Shown here in pieces: positions 1 through 6,494 of a DNA stretch of 11,840 bases. Below the pieces are notes generated by a model. It had not been told where the DNA came from. It did no database searches and saw only the letters and a program-made list of their open reading frames with translations. Each line of letters opens with the position of its first letter. Within the stretch, counting starts at the first letter, position 1. The DNA comes from Robbsia sp050955065 (GTDB lineage: Bacteria > Pseudomonadota > Gammaproteobacteria > Burkholderiales > Burkholderiaceae), in assembly GCA_050955065.1 (NCBI GenBank), contig JBPBQT010000308.1, positions 1-11,840 of the forward strand, written 5' to 3'. The translations under genes were made by a program, and so were the position numbers.

Positions 1-99
1 GAGGTATCGGCCGCTACCGCAGGCGCGATGGTCGGGGAAAGACGGTCGCCGGTCGGCGGCCTTCCTTTCACGCCGATCGATGGCGGCGCGCTCGCCTGA
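1..99 (+). CDS. Possible 3' end of a gene entering from the left (partial)
   Basis: The frame starting at base 1 is open for 32 codons and ends with TGA at 97-99. About three quarters of its codons end in G or C, as in neighbouring real genes, and it stops 31 bases before the end of the convergent L,D-transpeptidase gene. That is a natural place for a gene end. The visible peptide ends in VGGLPFTPIDGGALA and shows no motif I recognise, so no function is given. In DNA this GC-rich a 32-codon open stretch can occur by chance, so this is a weak call. Confidence 0.3.
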   Translation, partial: EVSAATAGAMVGERRSPVGGLPFTPIDGGALA

Positions 100-130
100 C
101 GACGGCCGGGCGCGTCCTGCCGCCGCGTGC

Positions 131-1009
131 TCAGTCGGCGGTATCCGCGTGCGCAGGCATGCGCGCCCGTGCCCCGCTGTCCGGCAGCGGTGACCAGGAC
201 GGGCGCGCGTGCCGGCGCGTGTCGACCACGACCAGATAGTGCCCCGCCCAGGGCGTCGCTTCCCGGTCGGGCCTGAGCACCCACAGGGACCGGCCGCCGC
301 GCAGTTGCGCATCGTAGTCGGCGTCGAGAATCCCGTGGTGGTCGAGGAACTGGTTCAATACCCCGGGAATGCGCACGCACCCCTTGGAATGCCGCATGCC
401 GAGCAGGGGTTCGAGTTTGTCCGGGTCGGTCGAATGCATCTGCAGCCGCATCTGCGAGAAACCGCCCTTGCCCCAGCCGCGCTCGCCCTGCTGCCAGCCG
501 AAATCGTAGATGCGCATGCCGTGCTGGCCGTATCCGCGAATCTGGTTTTCGTTCAGCGTCCCCTCGGCGCGATAGTCCATGTTCGCCGGCGTATGCGCGA
601 ACACGCCGGTCGGCGTCACGAAATGATCATAGCTCCCGGGGCGGCCGGTCGAGACCGGTGCGGCGCCGATCAGGCGCCACACATCGGTCGGCCGGCTGCG
701 GAAATAGACGAACAGCGCCTCCACGAACGGGTTGCGGTCCACCAGAACGACATACTCGTTCGACAACCCGCCCAGCTTGGCCGCCGTCAGCGCCCGTTCC
801 AGAACATCCGCATACGCGACCTGCGTGACGGCGGGCACCTTCAGGCGCCGCGGGACCTCGTCGAAAAAGGTCTGCCGCATCGACAGCGCGCCCGGCTCCG
901 CGCCGCCGGCGATATGCGCCGCGCGCGCCGGCGTCGTCATCGGGCCGATGGCAATTCCCGCGGCCACCAGCGACACGAAGCCCCATCGTACTGCTTTGTC
1001 CACACGCAT
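131..1009 (-). CDS. Exported L,D-transpeptidase family protein (YkuD fold, SKGC variant)
   Basis: The protein is 292 residues long. Residues 1-30 form a signal peptide: basic start, hydrophobic core FVSLVAAGIAIG, and an AXA-type cleavage site (ARA|A). The YkuD-type region covers roughly residues 85-245. It contains the TGRPGSYDHFVTPTGVF strand and the active-site block: H192, then S208-K209-G210-C211-V-R213. Members of this fold transfer peptidoglycan stem peptides through the catalytic Cys (C211) and usually act in the periplasm, forming 3-3 crosslinks or anchoring proteins. The textbook motif is S/T-H-G-C; here the His is Lys. Residues 267-292 are a Pro/Arg/Ala-rich tail. Start choice: on the minus strand GAGGA directly abuts the ATG at 1009, which is too close. 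The GTG two codons later (1003) has an ideal 6-base spacer and may be the true start. The gene is divergent from the ABC operon. The family is clear; the exact activity is inferred. Confidence 0.87.
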   Translation of the reverse strand: MRVDKAVRWGFVSLVAAGIAIGPMTTPARAAHIAGGAEPGALSMRQTFFDEVPRRLKVPAVTQVAYADVLERALTAAKLGGLSNEYVVLVDRNPFVEALFVYFRSRPTDVWRLIGAAPVSTGRPGSYDHFVTPTGVFAHTPANMDYRAEGTLNENQIRGYGQHGMRIYDFGWQQGERGWGKGGFSQMRLQMHSTDPDKLEPLLGMRHSKGCVRIPGVLNQFLDHHGILDADYDAQLRGGRSLWVLRPDREATPWAGHYLVVVDTRRHARPSWSPLPDSGARARMPAHADTAD

Positions 1010-1020
1010 TCCTCGAAATG

Positions 1021-1045
1021 TCCGAACCGTCGCACCGCGTTCGGA
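1021..1045. promoter_or_regulatory. Inverted repeat upstream of the L,D-transpeptidase gene (candidate operator or leader hairpin)
   Basis: TCCGAAC (1021-1027) and GTTCGGA (1039-1045) are perfect 7-base inverted arms around an 11-base spacer. The repeat starts 11 bases upstream of the ATG at 1009. A TAGAAT box, a 5/6 match to a -10 element, lies just upstream on the minus strand (1060-1055). The repeat would therefore fall at the start of the transcript, as either a DNA operator or a 5'-UTR hairpin. No binding protein is identified. Confidence 0.4.
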
Positions 1046-1054
1046 GCCAGCGGC

Positions 1055-1078
1055 ATTCTAGTGCTTCGCCGATGTCAA
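1055..1078 (-). promoter_or_regulatory. Candidate promoter elements for the L,D-transpeptidase gene
   Basis: On the minus strand a perfect TTGACA (1078-1073) is followed by TAGAAT (1060-1055, 5/6 to TATAAT). The spacer is only 12 bases, too short for a normal sigma-70 promoter. The two boxes therefore probably do not work together, and one may be coincidental. TAGAAT is well placed to start a transcript near 1048. Confidence 0.25.
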
Positions 1079-1124
1079 GTACAGCGGATACGCGCGTGCC
1101 GCGCGCAAGCGACAGTCCGCGCGG

Positions 1125-1910
1125 ATGCGTCATCGACGTTATGCTAACGACATGACCTCCGACAACCGCGCCGCCGCTTCCGGCCCCTTCGCCGGCTTCT
1201 CCAACGTGCCGCCCGCCCCCGCCACCGGCATCGTCGCCGCTTCGCCCGCACTCGAATGCCGGGGCCTGCGCAAGACCTACGGCAGCGGGCGGGTCGTGCT
1301 CGATCATCTGGACTTCACGCTGGCGACCGGCGAATTCGTGGCCGTCATGGGCGACTCCGGCGTTGGCAAATCGACGCTGCTCAATCTCATCGCGGGGCTG
1401 GACACCGCCGACGGCGGCGAGGTGCGCATCGACGGCGCGCCGATGTCGCACCTCGACGACGACGCGGCGACGCGCCTGCGGCGCCGCAAACTCGGTTTCG
1501 TGTTCCAGGCGTTTCACGTGCTGCCGCATCTCACGCTGATGCAGAACGTCGCCGTGCCGCTGTTGCTCAATGGCCTGCCGACCGCGCGGGCGACCGCCAT
1601 GCTCGACGCCGTCGGCCTGCGCGGTCGCGGCGCGGACTTTCCCCGGCAGCTTTCGGGGGGCGAACTGCAACGCGTGGCCATCGCCCGCGCGCTGGTGCAC
1701 CGCCCCCGCCTGATCCTCGCCGACGAACCGACCGGCAATCTCGACCCGGACACGGCGCACGAGGTGCTGGCCCTGCTGCGCGCGGAGATCAAGGCGACCG
1801 GCGCGGCCGCCATCATGGTCACGCATTCCGTGCAGGCGGCCGCGAGCGCGGACCGGACGCTGATCCTGCGCGCCGCGGGTCTGCACGACGCGGGCGGCGA
1901 CAATGCGTGA
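1125..1910 (+). CDS. ABC transporter ATP-binding protein (LolD/MacB/AttE type)
   Basis: This is the 261-residue cytoplasmic ATPase that powers the FtsX-type permease encoded next to it. All nucleotide-binding motifs are intact: Walker A GDSGVGKST (76-84), Q-loop Gln128 in VFQAFHVLPHL, signature LSGGE (176-180), Walker B LILADE (196-201) followed by PTGNLD, and switch His234 in VTHS. The motif set is typical of the LolD/FtsE/MacB subfamily, whose partners release or extract molecules at the periplasmic face of the inner membrane. Residues 1-42 are a Pro/Ala-rich extension outside the domain. The start is uncertain: ATG at 1125 and ATG at 1152 (residue 10) are in frame and neither has a clear ribosome binding site. 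The 1152 start lies just after a TATGCT box within a palindrome. The gene overlaps the permease gene by 8 bases, which implies translational coupling. Confidence 0.93.
   Translation: MRHRRYANDMTSDNRAAASGPFAGFSNVPPAPATGIVAASPALECRGLRKTYGSGRVVLDHLDFTLATGEFVAVMGDSGVGKSTLLNLIAGLDTADGGEVRIDGAPMSHLDDDAATRLRRRKLGFVFQAFHVLPHLTLMQNVAVPLLLNGLPTARATAMLDAVGLRGRGADFPRQLSGGELQRVAIARALVHRPRLILADEPTGNLDPDTAHEVLALLRAEIKATGAAAIMVTHSVQAAASADRTLILRAAGLHDAGGDNA
1137..1149. promoter_or_regulatory. Small palindrome with -10-like box at the head of the ABC operon
   Basis: CGTTA-TGC-TAACG is a perfect 5-base inverted repeat with a 3-base centre. It contains TATGCT (1140-1145), a 4/6 match to a sigma-70 -10 box, and no good -35 is seen about 17 bases upstream. 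It ends two bases before the alternative ATG at 1152. It could be an operator, a -10 region giving a leaderless or near-leaderless transcript, or chance. Confidence 0.3.
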
Positions 1911-4629
1911 CCCGGACGCGGCCCCGCCGCAAGATGCCACCGGTACCCGCACCGCCACCGCCACCGGCATGCGCACCCTCGCCCGCTGGCTGCTCGGCGC
2001 GGAATGGCGCAGCCACCCCGGCCGGGTGGCCGTGGCGATCGTCACGATCGCGCTCGGCGTGGCGCTCGGCTATGCGGTGCAGCTGATCAACGGCGCGGCA
2101 TTCGACGAATTCTCCGCGGCGGCCCGCAGCCTGTCCGGCCTCGCCGATCTGGAAGTGCGCGGCACGCAGACGACGTTCGACGAGCGCGTCTACCCGCAGC
2201 TCGCCACCCTCGCCGGGGTCGCCCTCGCCAGCCCCGTCCTCGAACTCGACGCGACGGTGCCCGAGCGCGACGCACCGCTCAAACTGCTGGGCCTGGACGT
2301 GTTCAAGGCCGCGGGCCTGACGCCGGAACTCATCGGCGTGCCCGCGGCGGCGCGTCCCTTCGACACGCTCGCCGACGACGCCGTCTTTCTTTCGACCGCC
2401 GCGCAGCAATGGCTGGGCGCCGGCACGGGCCAGTCGATCCGGCTGCGCAGCGGCACGTCGGACCTGTCGCTCCGAATCGCCGGCGGGCTCGTCCGCACGC
2501 GACCCGGGCAGCGTCTCGGCGTCATGGACATCGCCGCCGCGCAGTGGCGGTTCGGCCAGGTCGGGCGGCTCTCGCGGATCGATCTCAAGCTCGCGCGCGG
2601 CGTCGACCGCGACGCGTTCCGGCGCACGCTGCAGGCGAGCCTCGGCCGTGCCTGGGTGGTCTCCGAACCGCGCGACATCGACAGCCGGACCGACCGGCTG
2701 TCGCGCGCCTACCGGATCAACATGAACGTGCTGGCGCTGGTGGCGCTGTTCACGGGCGCCTTTCTGGTGTTCTCGACCCAGGCGGCGAGCGTCGTGCGGC
2801 GGCGTGCGCAGTTCGCCCTGCTGCGCGTGCTCGGCTGGACCCGCGGCCAGCTGCTGCGCCAGGTCCTGCGCGAGGGGGCGCTGCTGGGCGTCGTCGGCGC
2901 CGCGCTCGGTCTCGCCGCGGGCTATGCACTGGCGGCGGCCGCACTGCGGTTGTTCGGGAGCGACCTGGGCGGCGGCTACTTTCCCGGGGTGCGGCCGCAG
3001 ATCCATTTCGCGGCATTGCCCGGCGCCATCTTCTTCGCACTGGGTGTCGGCGTCGCCATCGCCGGCAGCCTGGTACCCGCGGCCGAAGCCGCCCGCGCGC
3101 GCGCCGCGGCCGCGCTCAAGGCCGGCAGCGAGGAGAACGCGCTGGCGCCGCTCGCCGCGCCGTGGCCGGCGCTCGGCTGCTTCGTCGTCGCCGCCGTGTT
3201 GACGCAACTTCCGCCGCTGTTCGAGGTGCCGATTCTCGGCTATCTGGCCGTCGCGCTGCTGCTCATCGGCGGAATCGCGCTGATGCCGCGGGTGACGTCC
3301 CTGGTCTTCTCCGCGCTGCTGCGCTGGCGCGCGCACAAACGCGACGCCCCGGTCGCGACGCTGGCGCTGGCGCGACTGGCCAATGCGCCGGGACAGGCCG
3401 CGATCGCGATGGGCGGGGTGCTGTCGAGTTTTGCGCTGATCGTGGCGATGGCGGTGATGGTCGCGAGTTTTCGGGAGTCGGTCGACACCTGGCTGACCCA
3501 TCTGCTGTCCGCCGACCTCTATGTCCGCACGGCGCCCAATGGCGACACCGCGGGCGCCGGTCCGAGCGACCAGCGGCGCATCGCCGCCGCCCCCGGCGTG
3601 CGGCATGTCGATTTCACGCGCACGACGCACCTGACGCTCGACCCCGCGCGCCCGGCCGTGGCGCTGCTGGCGCGCGAGATCGACGCCCGGGACCCGGGCG
3701 CCAGCCTGCAACTCACCGGGACGGCGCTGGCGCCCGATGCCTGGCGGCCCGGCGACATTCCGATCTGGGTATCGGAGGCGATGGTCGATCTGTATCGTTA
3801 TCACGTGGGACAGACGCTCGATCTGCCACTCGCGGTACCCGCCGCGCAGTCGGCCGATATCGCCGCCGGCAGACCCGCCAACGGGCCCGCCGATATGCCC
3901 CATCGTTCGGCACAGGCGCTGCCCGACGCGCCAGCCGATGGCCCGCATTCCGCCGTATCCGACGGCGCCACCCGGCCGCGCTTCATCGTCGCCGGCATCT
4001 GGCGCGACTACGTGCGCCAGACCGGCGCGATCGCCCTGCGGCTGGCCGACTATCGCCGTCTGACAGGAGACGACACCGTCACCGACGCCGCGATCACCAC
4101 CACGCCGGGTGCCGCGGTCGGCCCCGTCATCGCGGCATTGCGCCGGCTGCCCTTCGGCGCCGGCCTGAGTTTCGCCCAACCGGGCGAGATCCGCGCGAAG
4201 ACCCTGACGGTCTTCGACCGCAGTTTCGCGATCACCTATCTGCTCGAAGCGGTGGCGATCATCATCGGCCTGTTCGGCGTGGCCGCGACGTTTTCCGCGC
4301 AGACGCTTGCGCGGGCGCGGGAGTTCGGCATGCTGCGGCATATCGGTCTCACGCGCAGCCAGGTGCTGGGCATCCTCGCCGCCGAAGGCGGCATGCTCAC
4401 CGCGCTGGGCATCGGTCTGGGAGCGGTGCTCGGTTTCGCGATCAGCCTGATCCTGATCGACGTCGTCAACCCGCAATCGTTTCACTGGACGATGTCGCTG
4501 CACATGCCGTGGACGGTGCTGGGCATCGTCGCCACGACGATGCTGCTCGCCTCCTGCATCACGGCGGTCGTCGCCGGACGCAAGGCGCTGTCGGTCGATG
4601 CGGTTCGGGCGGTCAAGGAGGATTGGTGA
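1903..4629 (+). CDS. FtsX/LolC-type ABC permease, fused two-half form (AttFG-like)
   Basis: This 908-residue inner-membrane permease pairs with the upstream ATPase. About ten membrane segments are visible near residues 41-62, 274-294, 324-349, 371-393, 421-436, 443-461, 499-521, 776-799, 825-852 and 869-891. Two large periplasmic domains (about 63-273 and 522-775) separate them. Each half carries an FtsX-type core, recognisable as RAQFALLRVLGWTRGQLL (301-318) and AREFGMLRHIGLTRSQVL (805-822). The layout fits duplicated MacB/LolCE-like permeases often annotated as fused AttF/AttG. Such systems are usually mechanotransmission machines acting on periplasmic substrates. Residues about 643-692 form a Pro/Ala/Asp-rich, probably disordered insertion in the second periplasmic domain. 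The start overlaps the ATPase gene (ATGCGTGA); an in-frame ATG at 1969 (residue 23) is an alternative, because residues 1-22 are low-complexity. The substrate is unknown. Confidence 0.92.
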   Translation: MRDPDAAPPQDATGTRTATATGMRTLARWLLGAEWRSHPGRVAVAIVTIALGVALGYAVQLINGAAFDEFSAAARSLSGLADLEVRGTQTTFDERVYPQLATLAGVALASPVLELDATVPERDAPLKLLGLDVFKAAGLTPELIGVPAAARPFDTLADDAVFLSTAAQQWLGAGTGQSIRLRSGTSDLSLRIAGGLVRTRPGQRLGVMDIAAAQWRFGQVGRLSRIDLKLARGVDRDAFRRTLQASLGRAWVVSEPRDIDSRTDRLSRAYRINMNVLALVALFTGAFLVFSTQAASVVRRRAQFALLRVLGWTRGQLLRQVLREGALLGVVGAALGLAAGYALAAAALRLFGSDLGGGYFPGVRPQIHFAALPGAIFFALGVGVAIAGSLVPAAEAARARAAAALKAGSEENALAPLAAPWPALGCFVVAAVLTQLPPLFEVPILGYLAVALLLIGGIALMPRVTSLVFSALLRWRAHKRDAPVATLALARLANAPGQAAIAMGGVLSSFALIVAMAVMVASFRESVDTWLTHLLSADLYVRTAPNGDTAGAGPSDQRRIAAAPGVRHVDFTRTTHLTLDPARPAVALLAREIDARDPGASLQLTGTALAPDAWRPGDIPIWVSEAMVDLYRYHVGQTLDLPLAVPAAQSADIAAGRPANGPADMPHRSAQALPDAPADGPHSAVSDGATRPRFIVAGIWRDYVRQTGAIALRLADYRRLTGDDTVTDAAITTTPGAAVGPVIAALRRLPFGAGLSFAQPGEIRAKTLTVFDRSFAITYLLEAVAIIIGLFGVAATFSAQTLARAREFGMLRHIGLTRSQVLGILAAEGGMLTALGIGLGAVLGFAISLILIDVVNPQSFHWTMSLHMPWTVLGIVATTMLLASCITAVVAGRKALSVDAVRAVKEDW
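4615..4622 (+). promoter_or_regulatory. Strong ribosome binding site for the lipocalin-like gene
   Basis: AAGGAGGA lies inside the last codons of the permease gene, 6 bases before the ATG at 4629. That ATG overlaps the permease stop (TGATG). This is the best ribosome binding site in the window. It fixes the start at 4629 in preference to the internal ATG at residue 48, which would give a more conventional signal peptide. Confidence 0.85.
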
Positions 4630-6044
4630 TGAGCACGCCACGACGCACCTCGGGCGGCACGCCCGTTTTCGCCATACCGGAAGCCGCGTGGCGCGCGCCG
4701 CTTCATGCGGTCCGGGCGGTTCTGCGCAATGCCCGCGTCCTGCTCGCCGGCAGTCGCCAGGCCAATCGGATGGTTCTCTGCGCCGTCTGTGTCGCGACGT
4801 TGTCGGGCAGCCTCGCGGCGGCTCCGCGCGACGCCGAGGCGAACGACACGCTCGACGCCAAGGCCAACGGTACACTTGACGCCAAAGCCGACGCGCATAC
4901 CACGCGTTCCTCCACTCCCCCTGCCTTCGCCGCCGTGGTCCCCGGTCAGCCAATGGTCTTCCCGCGCGACAGCGGTGCCCACCCGGGATATCGTACCGAA
5001 TGGTGGTACGCCACCGGCTGGCTGGCACGCCCGGACGGACGCCCGCTCGGCTTCCAGATCACCTTCTTTCGCTCGGCCACCGGCACCGATCCCGCGAACC
5101 CGAGCGCGTTCGCCCCGACCCAGTTGATCATCGCCCACGCCGCGTTGAGCGATCCCGACCTGGGACATCTGCTGCACGATCAGCGCATCGCCCGCCAGGG
5201 ATTCGACCTGGCATACGCGAGAGACGCCAACACCGATGTGAAACTCGACGACTGGCGTCTGGTGCGCGCCGCCGACGGCCATTATACGGCCACCGCCCAC
5301 AGCGTCGGTTTCACACTGAATCTGACGCTGACGCCCACCCAGGCGCCGCTGCTGCAGGGCGATGCCGGGTATTCGCGCAAGGGTCCGCTCGCGTCGCAGG
5401 CGAGTTATTACTACAGCGAACCGCAGTTGCGGGTTACCGGCGAAATCGGCGTGGCCACCGGCAAGCGCACGACGGGCGCGCAGGGCGACGCCCACGCCGC
5501 CACGCCACACGCGGACGGTTTGCCGGGGGAAGCGCAAAGCGCGGACACGTCCGGCAACAGCGCCGCGTTGCCCCTGACGGCCGTCACCGGCTCCGCTTGG
5601 CTCGATCACGAATGGTCGAGCACCGTGCTCAGCGCCGACGCCACCGGCTGGGACTGGCTCGGGGCCAACCTCGACGACGGCTCCGCGCTGATGGCATTCA
5701 AGGTTCGCGCGCGTGACGGCCATGCGGTCTGGGCGCATGCCGCGCTGCGCGGCCGTGACGGACAGATCAGGTCGTTCGGACCGGATGCGGTGGATTTCAT
5801 CCCGAGCCGGCAGTGGTCGTCGCCGCGCACCGCCACCCGCTATCCCGTCGCACAGACGGTGAAGACCGGCGCGCTCACCTGGCAACTCGACCCGTTGTTC
5901 GACGACCAGGAACTCGATTCGCGCCAGTCGACGGGCGCAGTCTACTGGGAGGGCGCGGTCAGGTTGCGCCGCAACGGAGAGGCCGTCGGCCACGGCTACC
6001 TCGAACTGACGGGTTACAATCAGGCGCTGACATTCGAGAAATGA
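4629..6044 (+). CDS. Exported CrtC/AttH-type lipocalin-like protein (carotenoid 1,2-hydratase-related)
   Basis: This 471-residue protein belongs to the calycin-like family that includes CrtC and AttH (N-terminal CrtC lipocalin domain plus a second lipocalin-like domain). Signature pieces are YRTEWWYATGWL (121-132), SYYYSEPQL (259-267), SAWLDHEWSS (322-331), WDWLGANLDDGSALMAFKVR (341-360) and the C-terminal YWEGAVRLRRNGE (439-451). An export signal is likely: hydrophobic segment MVLCAVCVATLSGSLAAA at 48-65, preceded by an unusually long Arg-rich stretch of 47 residues. An 8-residue tandem repeat follows at 72-87, and a disordered insertion lies at about 276-316. The stop-start overlap with the permease gene and the strong ribosome binding site make this the likely extracytoplasmic partner of the ABC machine, perhaps handling a lipid or other hydrophobic ligand. 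No carotenoid genes are nearby, so a CrtC reaction should not be assumed. Confidence 0.88.
   Translation: MSTPRRTSGGTPVFAIPEAAWRAPLHAVRAVLRNARVLLAGSRQANRMVLCAVCVATLSGSLAAAPRDAEANDTLDAKANGTLDAKADAHTTRSSTPPAFAAVVPGQPMVFPRDSGAHPGYRTEWWYATGWLARPDGRPLGFQITFFRSATGTDPANPSAFAPTQLIIAHAALSDPDLGHLLHDQRIARQGFDLAYARDANTDVKLDDWRLVRAADGHYTATAHSVGFTLNLTLTPTQAPLLQGDAGYSRKGPLASQASYYYSEPQLRVTGEIGVATGKRTTGAQGDAHAATPHADGLPGEAQSADTSGNSAALPLTAVTGSAWLDHEWSSTVLSADATGWDWLGANLDDGSALMAFKVRARDGHAVWAHAALRGRDGQIRSFGPDAVDFIPSRQWSSPRTATRYPVAQTVKTGALTWQLDPLFDDQELDSRQSTGAVYWEGAVRLRRNGEAVGHGYLELTGYNQALTFEK
4842..4889 (+). repeat. Two-copy 24-bp in-frame tandem repeat
   Basis: Two adjacent 24-base units (4842-4865 and 4866-4889) encode NDTLDAKA and NGTLDAKA directly after the signal segment of the lipocalin-like protein. 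The copies differ at several bases, mostly synonymous (for example ctcgac versus cttgac, aaggcc versus aaagcc). The duplication is therefore not brand-new and the peptide appears to have been kept. It probably forms part of a flexible linker. Confidence 0.85.
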
Positions 6045-6056
6045 GGCGAGGCGTTC

Positions 6057-6494
6057 ATGGGAACACGATACGAACACGATGTGGTGGCGTGGGCCAACGA
6101 ACAGGCCGCCCTGTTGCGCGCGGGCGATCTGAGCGCCATCGACGCCGAACACATCGCGGAGGAGATCGAAGACGTGGGCAAGAGCGAGCAACGCGAACTG
6201 GCAAGCCGCATGTCGGTGCTTCTGGCCCATCTGCTGAAATGGCAGTACCAGGCATCGCGACGCAGCAAAAGTTGGCAATACACCATTCGCACGCAGCGCA
6301 AGGAAGTCGTCTATCTATTGAGCGAGGCGCCCAGCCTGCGCGGCAAATTCAGTGACGATGCGTGGGTCGACATCGCCTGGTCGAAGGCCCGCAGTCTTGC
6401 CAGCAACGAAACGGGTCTCGATCTTGACGCATTTCCGGAAACGCTGCCCTGGCAGGTCGAAGACGTGCTGTCGCCGGAATTTCATCCGGAATGA
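6057..6494 (+). CDS. DUF29 family protein
   Basis: This 145-residue soluble protein has no signal peptide or membrane segment. It matches the DUF29 pattern as I know it: an N-terminal YEHDVVAWANEQAALLRAGD, then the acidic helix IDAEHIAEEIEDVGKSEQRE (28-47), the helix LLAHLLKWQYQ (55-65), and RSKSWQYTIRTQRKEV (69-84). DUF29 proteins are small, mostly helical and of unknown biochemical role. A GAGGCGAGG stretch ends a few bases before the ATG, and only 12 bases separate it from the lipocalin-like gene, so it probably belongs to the same transcript. Its link to transport is unproven; DUF29 genes also occur alone in many bacteria. Its last 13 bases overlap the end of the convergent PPC-domain gene. 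Confidence 0.85.
   Translation: MGTRYEHDVVAWANEQAALLRAGDLSAIDAEHIAEEIEDVGKSEQRELASRMSVLLAHLLKWQYQASRRSKSWQYTIRTQRKEVVYLLSEAPSLRGKFSDDAWVDIAWSKARSLASNETGLDLDAFPETLPWQVEDVLSPEFHPE

Noticed and set aside
627..2045. A 472-codon minus-strand frame spanning the divergent region and the ATPase gene
   Set aside because: It crosses both real genes and the intergenic region, overlaps the L,D-transpeptidase in another frame, and has no recognisable domain.
2004..4628. A long plus-strand frame running in front of and into the lipocalin-like gene, suggesting a giant fusion protein
   Set aside because: The part before 4629 is an Arg/Pro-rich shadow of the permease frame. Protein-like sequence begins only at the ATG at 4629, which has its own strong ribosome binding site.
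1819..5028. A 1069-codon open frame on the minus strand across the ABC operon
   Set aside because: It lies antisense to three genes with unmistakable family motifs. Its product is dominated by Arg, Gly, Ala and His with no domain, as expected for a shadow frame in GC-rich coding DNA.
4629..6044. Annotation of the lipocalin-like protein as a true carotenoid 1,2-hydratase
   Set aside because: There are no carotenoid genes in the window, and the gene is overlapped with an FtsX-type ABC permease. The similarity supports the fold, not the reaction.
4482..6278. A 598-codon minus-strand frame opposite the lipocalin-like and DUF29 genes
   Set aside because: It is antisense to two recognisable genes, and its composition is shadow-like with no motif.
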